From NCBI GenBank assembly GCA_934131005.1, contig CAKOYV010000022.1:1-9611 (forward strand): a stretch of DNA of 9,611 nucleotides, written 5' to 3'. The stretch comes from an uncultured Bacilli bacterium (GTDB lineage: Bacteria; Bacillota_I; Bacilli_A; RF39; UBA660). A model generated the notes under the pieces. It saw only the letters and a list, made by a program, of their open reading frames with translations, was not told the origin of the DNA and searched no databases. Made by a program: the position numbers and the translations under genes. The first letter of the stretch is position 1. The number at the start of each line of letters is the position of its first letter. Of this stretch, positions 7,301 through 9,611 are shown in pieces.

Positions 7301-9134
7301 ATCTGAAGAAGAATTAAAAAAATTAGTAGATAAAAATCTTGGAGGAATAATAGGTGGAGGCTTCGATGTAATCTATTTGATTGCTCAAAAATTGGTAAAA
7401 CACTCTAACGATGAAGGATTTCTTGTAGGAAGCCGTGGTAGCGTAGGTTCAAGCTTTGTTGCTACTATGATGGGAATAACAGAAGTAAATCCACTACCAG
7501 CACATTATCGTTGTCCAGAATGTAAATATAGTATCTTTGAAGACGATAATGGAAACTCACTAGGAGCAGACTATTCATCAGGTTTTGATTTGCCAGATAA
7601 AGACTGTCCACATTGTCATATAAAAATGATAAAAGATGGACAAGATATGCCCTTTGCCACTTTCTTAGGATTTAATGCAGATAAAGTACCAGATATAGAT
7701 TTGAATTTTTCTGATTTAAACCAAGCAAGTGCTCACAACTATACAAAGGTTTTATTTGGTCCCGATAATGTGTATAGAGCAGGAACAATAGGAACAGTAG
7801 CCGAGAAAACAGCCTTTGGATATGTAAAAGGATTTTGTGAAGATCGAGATATAAAAATGCGTTCAGCCGAAGTTGAAAGAATAGCAGCTGGTTGTACAGG
7901 TGTAAAAAGAACAACGGGACAACATCCAGGTGGAATAGTTGTTATCCCAGGATATATGGATGTTTTTGACTTTACACCATTCCAATATCCTGCTGATGAT
8001 CCAACTAGTGCATGGAGAACAACTCACTTCGATTATCATGCTATCGACCAAGATGTCCTAAAATTAGATATCTTAGGTCATACAGATCCAACGCAATTAC
8101 GACTTATTCAAAATATAAGAGGAGTAAATGTTGTAGATGATGTTCCATTAGATGATAAAGCAACTATGGGAATATTTTTATCACCAGAACCATTAGGGGT
8201 AACTAGTGAGCAAATAATGAATGAAACAGGAACTCTAGGTATTCCAGAATTTGGAACTCCCTTCACTATTGGGATGTTAATTGATACCAAACCTAAAACA
8301 TTTGCCGAATTAATAAAAATATCAGGCCTATCACACGGAACTGATGTTTGGCTAGGAAATGCTCAAGAATTAATTAGAAGCAAAACTGTTGAATTTAAAG
8401 ATGTAATAGGTTGTCGTGATGATATAATGGTTTATTTAATGTATCATGGAGTAGAACCATTAAAAGCATTTAAAATAATGGAATTTGTTCGTAAAGGTAA
8501 AGCTAGTAAAGATCCAGAAACTTGGAAAAAACATGTTGAAGTAATGGAAAAAGCAGGAATAGAGAAGTGGTTTATTGATAGCTGTGCAAAAATAAAATAC
8601 ATGTTCCCTAAAGCCCATGCTGCTGCCTATGTAATTAGTGCCTTCAGAATAGCTTATTATAAAGTTCATTATCCAGCAATCTATTATGCAACATATTTTT
8701 CAACTAGATTTAGTGACTTTGATATAGTAAATATGATTAAAGGTTATAGCTCTATAAAAAGCAAAATAATAGAAATAAACAATAAAGGATATGACGTAAC
8801 AAATAAAGAATCAAGTATTTTAGAAACATTAAAATTAGCTTTAGAAGCAACTGCAAGAGGCATTAATTTTGGTTCAATAGACATCATGAAAAGTGATGCT
8901 AAAAATTTTCAAATAGCAGAGGATGGTGTAACACTTATACCACCATTTAGAACAATCGATGGACTAGGCGACACTGTAGCCCAGAGTATTTGTGAAGAAG
9001 CAAAAAAACGTCCATTTATATCAATTGAAGATTTTCAAAAAAGATGCCGTGTTTCTTCAACTTTAATAGATAAAATGAAAGAAATGGATTTATTTGGTGA
9101 CTTACCAGAATCAAGTCAACTAAGTTTATTTTAA
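4395..9134 (+). CDS. polC: DNA polymerase III alpha subunit, PolC type, with 3'-5' exonuclease
   Basis: PolC is the main replicative DNA polymerase of low-GC Gram-positive bacteria and carries its own proofreading nuclease. Numbering is from the ATG at 4395 (1579 aa). An N-terminal region (1-205) ends in an Asn/Lys-rich linker. It is followed by an OB fold (about 208-305) and a PHP domain beginning with ELHAHT (His325, His327) and TDHDG (358-361). That PHP domain is interrupted by a DnaQ-like exonuclease (about 455-625) with FDTETTG (Asp460, Glu462), AHNARFD (Asp546) and HRADYD (His608, Asp613). It resumes with SDAH near 778. The polymerase core has GSRGSVGSSF near 1012, a zinc site of four Cys (1040, 1043, 1071, 1074), PDIDLNFS (Asp1100, Asp1102) and LKLDILGH (Asp1225). 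It ends in the beta-clamp motif QLSLF. All catalytic residues are present. It is about 140 residues longer than B. subtilis PolC (1437), mostly through two insertions. It probably has its own promoter and terminator. Confidence 0.98.
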   Translation: MNEKLERLLNHIGINEDYLEFFKNSSIEKIIIDKKTNSFNFYLKMDNIPSFDVYQDMYNCLAHEFNKKIQLFIIYDELNYQNISSYLNNIIKEYAKESIRYNVFIDREIEVINNQVNFKVYNKIEEINIQNITNDILKKLRKYGFNKLEFKTVLESNKEADIIKKIEADKEVTQPVNYKTKTTNESNNDNNKNPQKTYYRPKKSKEVTKLKDLLYEVDNINIEVQIFGIDLFEAKSGYKIFTLKVTDFSDSMYCKIFTKDEEEFARIKALLKNGNWYSMYGRVKEDNFSNGELVFMTRFKDITPIDAKLDWVRTDNSEEKRCELHAHTMMSQMDGVIDEIKLIRQAIKWGHRGIAITDHDGCQAFPHVFNEVTNHNKKVLAPYKAKIKELQEKKSSLDKESVCDIKLIEEEISKVEEDMKKAPTFRAMYGTELEMSADELDIVINPTDDDIYSSTYVIFDTETTGFNPGLHDTMIEIGAVKMKDGAVIESFDELINPGVLIDSEITDLTGINNNMVKDCPNEEEVTKKFKEWIGDLPLVAHNARFDVNMLESAYHKYNLGQLTNPVLDTMIISQIINKDLKRHNLTALTKNYGITFEESDGSGGKHHHRADYDAEFTGYIFFKMLKQLDKETIKTFNDLKNLPTEFEINRWNREVHVNMIAKTRKGLKNMFKLISYGATKYIVKSARVPRNLVNKYREDLLIGSGCYNGEIFKTALTRCEDDLKKTMEFYDYIEVQPISNYTHLVARHDINSIEEVKYAIEKIVKCAKEMNKLIVATSDAHTLNKEDKIYREIIAHQNVPGKGRHPLARYLNLKGYETIPDQYFRTTEEMLNEFSFLDEEIAHEMVITNPNKILDMCTDYEVIIDTGGIPFSPKIDNSIKTVIDMVYNKAKSWYGEELPYNIEERIAKELYGDSVLESIKGNLDREGKLKDEEYTKEAFKRLHETIFAGDEYVRKIVGDNLQYKSSTKLSEEELKKLVDKNLGGIIGGGFDVIYLIAQKLVKHSNDEGFLVGSRGSVGSSFVATMMGITEVNPLPAHYRCPECKYSIFEDDNGNSLGADYSSGFDLPDKDCPHCHIKMIKDGQDMPFATFLGFNADKVPDIDLNFSDLNQASAHNYTKVLFGPDNVYRAGTIGTVAEKTAFGYVKGFCEDRDIKMRSAEVERIAAGCTGVKRTTGQHPGGIVVIPGYMDVFDFTPFQYPADDPTSAWRTTHFDYHAIDQDVLKLDILGHTDPTQLRLIQNIRGVNVVDDVPLDDKATMGIFLSPEPLGVTSEQIMNETGTLGIPEFGTPFTIGMLIDTKPKTFAELIKISGLSHGTDVWLGNAQELIRSKTVEFKDVIGCRDDIMVYLMYHGVEPLKAFKIMEFVRKGKASKDPETWKKHVEVMEKAGIEKWFIDSCAKIKYMFPKAHAAAYVISAFRIAYYKVHYPAIYYATYFSTRFSDFDIVNMIKGYSSIKSKIIEINNKGYDVTNKESSILETLKLALEATARGINFGSIDIMKSDAKNFQIAEDGVTLIPPFRTIDGLGDTVAQSICEEAKKRPFISIEDFQKRCRVSSTLIDKMKEMDLFGDLPESSQLSLF

Positions 9135-9140
9135 GATATC

Positions 9141-9187
9141 AAAAAAACTCAAGTTTAGGTTCATATCATTAAACTTGAGTTTTTTTT
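9141..9187 (+). terminator. Bidirectional terminator between polC and the tRNA cluster
   Basis: A perfect 17-bp inverted repeat pairs 9141-9157 with 9170-9186 around a 12-nt loop. The inner 11 bp are ACTCAAGTTTA and its complement; the outer pairs are an A run against a T run. The plus strand ends in eight T residues (9180-9187), six bases after the polC stop codon. The A run on the left makes the element a terminator on the minus strand as well, so it insulates polC from the convergent tRNA operon. Confidence 0.9.
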
Positions 9188-9218
9188 ATTTCAAATTAGT
9201 TAGAAGAGCGATTTGAAC

Positions 9219-9246
9219 AAAAAAACAAGTCCCATAAGAGACTTGT
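9219..9246 (-). terminator. Rho-independent terminator of the tRNA operon
   Basis: On the minus strand ACAAGTC (9240-9246) pairs with GACTTGT (9225-9231) around an 8-nt loop, followed by a T run formed by the A residues at 9219-9225. It lies 12 bases past the CCA end of tRNA-Lys. This shows that transcription of the four tRNA genes ends here, with the shared terminator at 9141-9187 as a backup. Confidence 0.8.
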
Positions 9247-9258
9247 AAATAACATAAA

Positions 9259-9334
9259 TGGTGTCCCGTTGGAGATTCGAACTCCAGACCCTTTGATTAA
9301 AAGTCAAATGCTCTACCGACTGAGCTAACGGAAC
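9259..9334 (-). tRNA. tRNA-Lys (anticodon TTT)
   Basis: Read on the minus strand, the 76-nt gene folds into a full cloverleaf. The acceptor is GTTCCGT/ACGGGAC with one G-U pair, followed by D arm GCTC...GAGC and an anticodon stem TTTGA/TCAAA with loop CTTTTAA. The T arm is TGGAG-TTCGAAT-CTCCA, then discriminator A and encoded CCA. Anticodon TTT reads the AAA/AAG lysine codons; AAA is very common in this window. It is the last gene of the tRNA run and is followed by a terminator. Confidence 0.97.
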
Positions 9335-9343
9335 AAAATTTAT

Positions 9344-9418
9344 TGGTTGCCTCGGCAAGATTCGAACTTGCGCATGCCACAGTCAAAGTGTGGTGCCTTA
9401 CCGCTTGGCTACGAGGCA
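9344..9418 (-). tRNA. tRNA-Gln (anticodon TTG)
   Basis: The 75-nt gene on the minus strand has acceptor TGCCTCG/CGAGGCA, D stem GCC/GGC, anticodon stem CCACA/TGTGG with loop CTTTGAC, T arm GCAAG-TTCGAAT-CTTGC, discriminator A and encoded CCA. The U at position 1 is typical of bacterial tRNA-Gln. It lies 9 nt upstream of tRNA-Lys in the same transcript. Confidence 0.97.
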
Positions 9419-9441
9419 GTAAATAAATACTACCTAAATAG

Positions 9442-9525
9442 TGGTGGAAGGAGATGGATTCGAACCATCGAACCCGAAGGAACAGATTTACAGTCTGCCG
9501 CGTTTAGCCACTTCGCTATCCTTCC
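9442..9525 (-). tRNA. tRNA-Tyr (anticodon GTA)
   Basis: The 84-nt gene on the minus strand has acceptor GGAAGGA/TCCTTCC, D stem GCG/CGC, anticodon stem GCAGA/TCTGT with loop CTGTAAA, a long variable arm typical of bacterial tRNA-Tyr, T arm GATGG-TTCGAAT-CCATC, discriminator A and encoded CCA. It lies 23 nt upstream of tRNA-Gln. Confidence 0.97.
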
Positions 9526-9535
9526 AAAAAAAATA

Positions 9536-9611
<76 letters not shown>

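Noticed and set aside
7672..8669. Minus-strand reading frames inside polC
   Set aside because: They lie opposite the most conserved polymerase motifs (PDIDLNFS to the KAHAAAY region), have no ribosome binding sites, and resemble no family.

Overview
The window is strongly AT-rich DNA from a walled, low-GC Gram-positive bacterium (Bacillota, most likely class Bacilli). The evidence is a PolC-type DNA polymerase III, a recU-ponA gene pair, a YunB-family protein, strong Shine-Dalgarno sites of the AAGG/GAGGTG type, and tRNA genes with encoded CCA ends. The standard bacterial code fits: recU ends at a TGA stop and tryptophan is written TGG, so this is not a Mycoplasma-type code. A gut lineage of the RF39 or Erysipelotrichales kind would fit the base composition and the unusually long PolC, but this is inference and cannot be proven from the window.

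Layout. (1) Positions 1-107 hold two hairpins that probably end leftward transcription. (2) Positions 108-3405 on the minus strand carry a two-gene operon, recU then ponA. It encodes the Holliday junction resolvase and the class A penicillin-binding protein PBP1, with only 1 nt between them if the preferred ponA start is used. (3) Positions 3406-3530 are a divergent intergenic region in which the recU promoter and a possible yunB promoter share one -35 sequence. (4) Positions 3531-4223 on the plus strand encode a YunB-family, membrane-anchored protein. (5) Positions 4224-4394 hold no gene but do hold the polC promoter and ribosome binding site. (6) Positions 4395-9134 on the plus strand encode PolC, followed by a bidirectional terminator. 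(7) Positions 9219-9611 on the minus strand hold a run of four complete tRNA genes, in transcription order Thr(TGT), Tyr(GTA), Gln(TTG), Lys(TTT), with its own terminator after tRNA-Lys. The cluster probably continues beyond the right edge.

How the genes relate. RecU and PBP1 link chromosome recombination and segregation with cell-wall growth by a gene order that is old and conserved in Bacillota. PolC is the replicative polymerase. YunB is a sporulation-associated family in Bacillus. The set is core housekeeping plus one sporulation-type gene.

I see no mobile element, CRISPR array, defence system or new multi-gene system. The most notable points are two lineage-type insertions in PolC, a D/E exchange around the RecU active site, an Ig-like extension on PBP1, a YunB gene with no visible ribosome binding site, and a compact shared promoter between recU and yunB.
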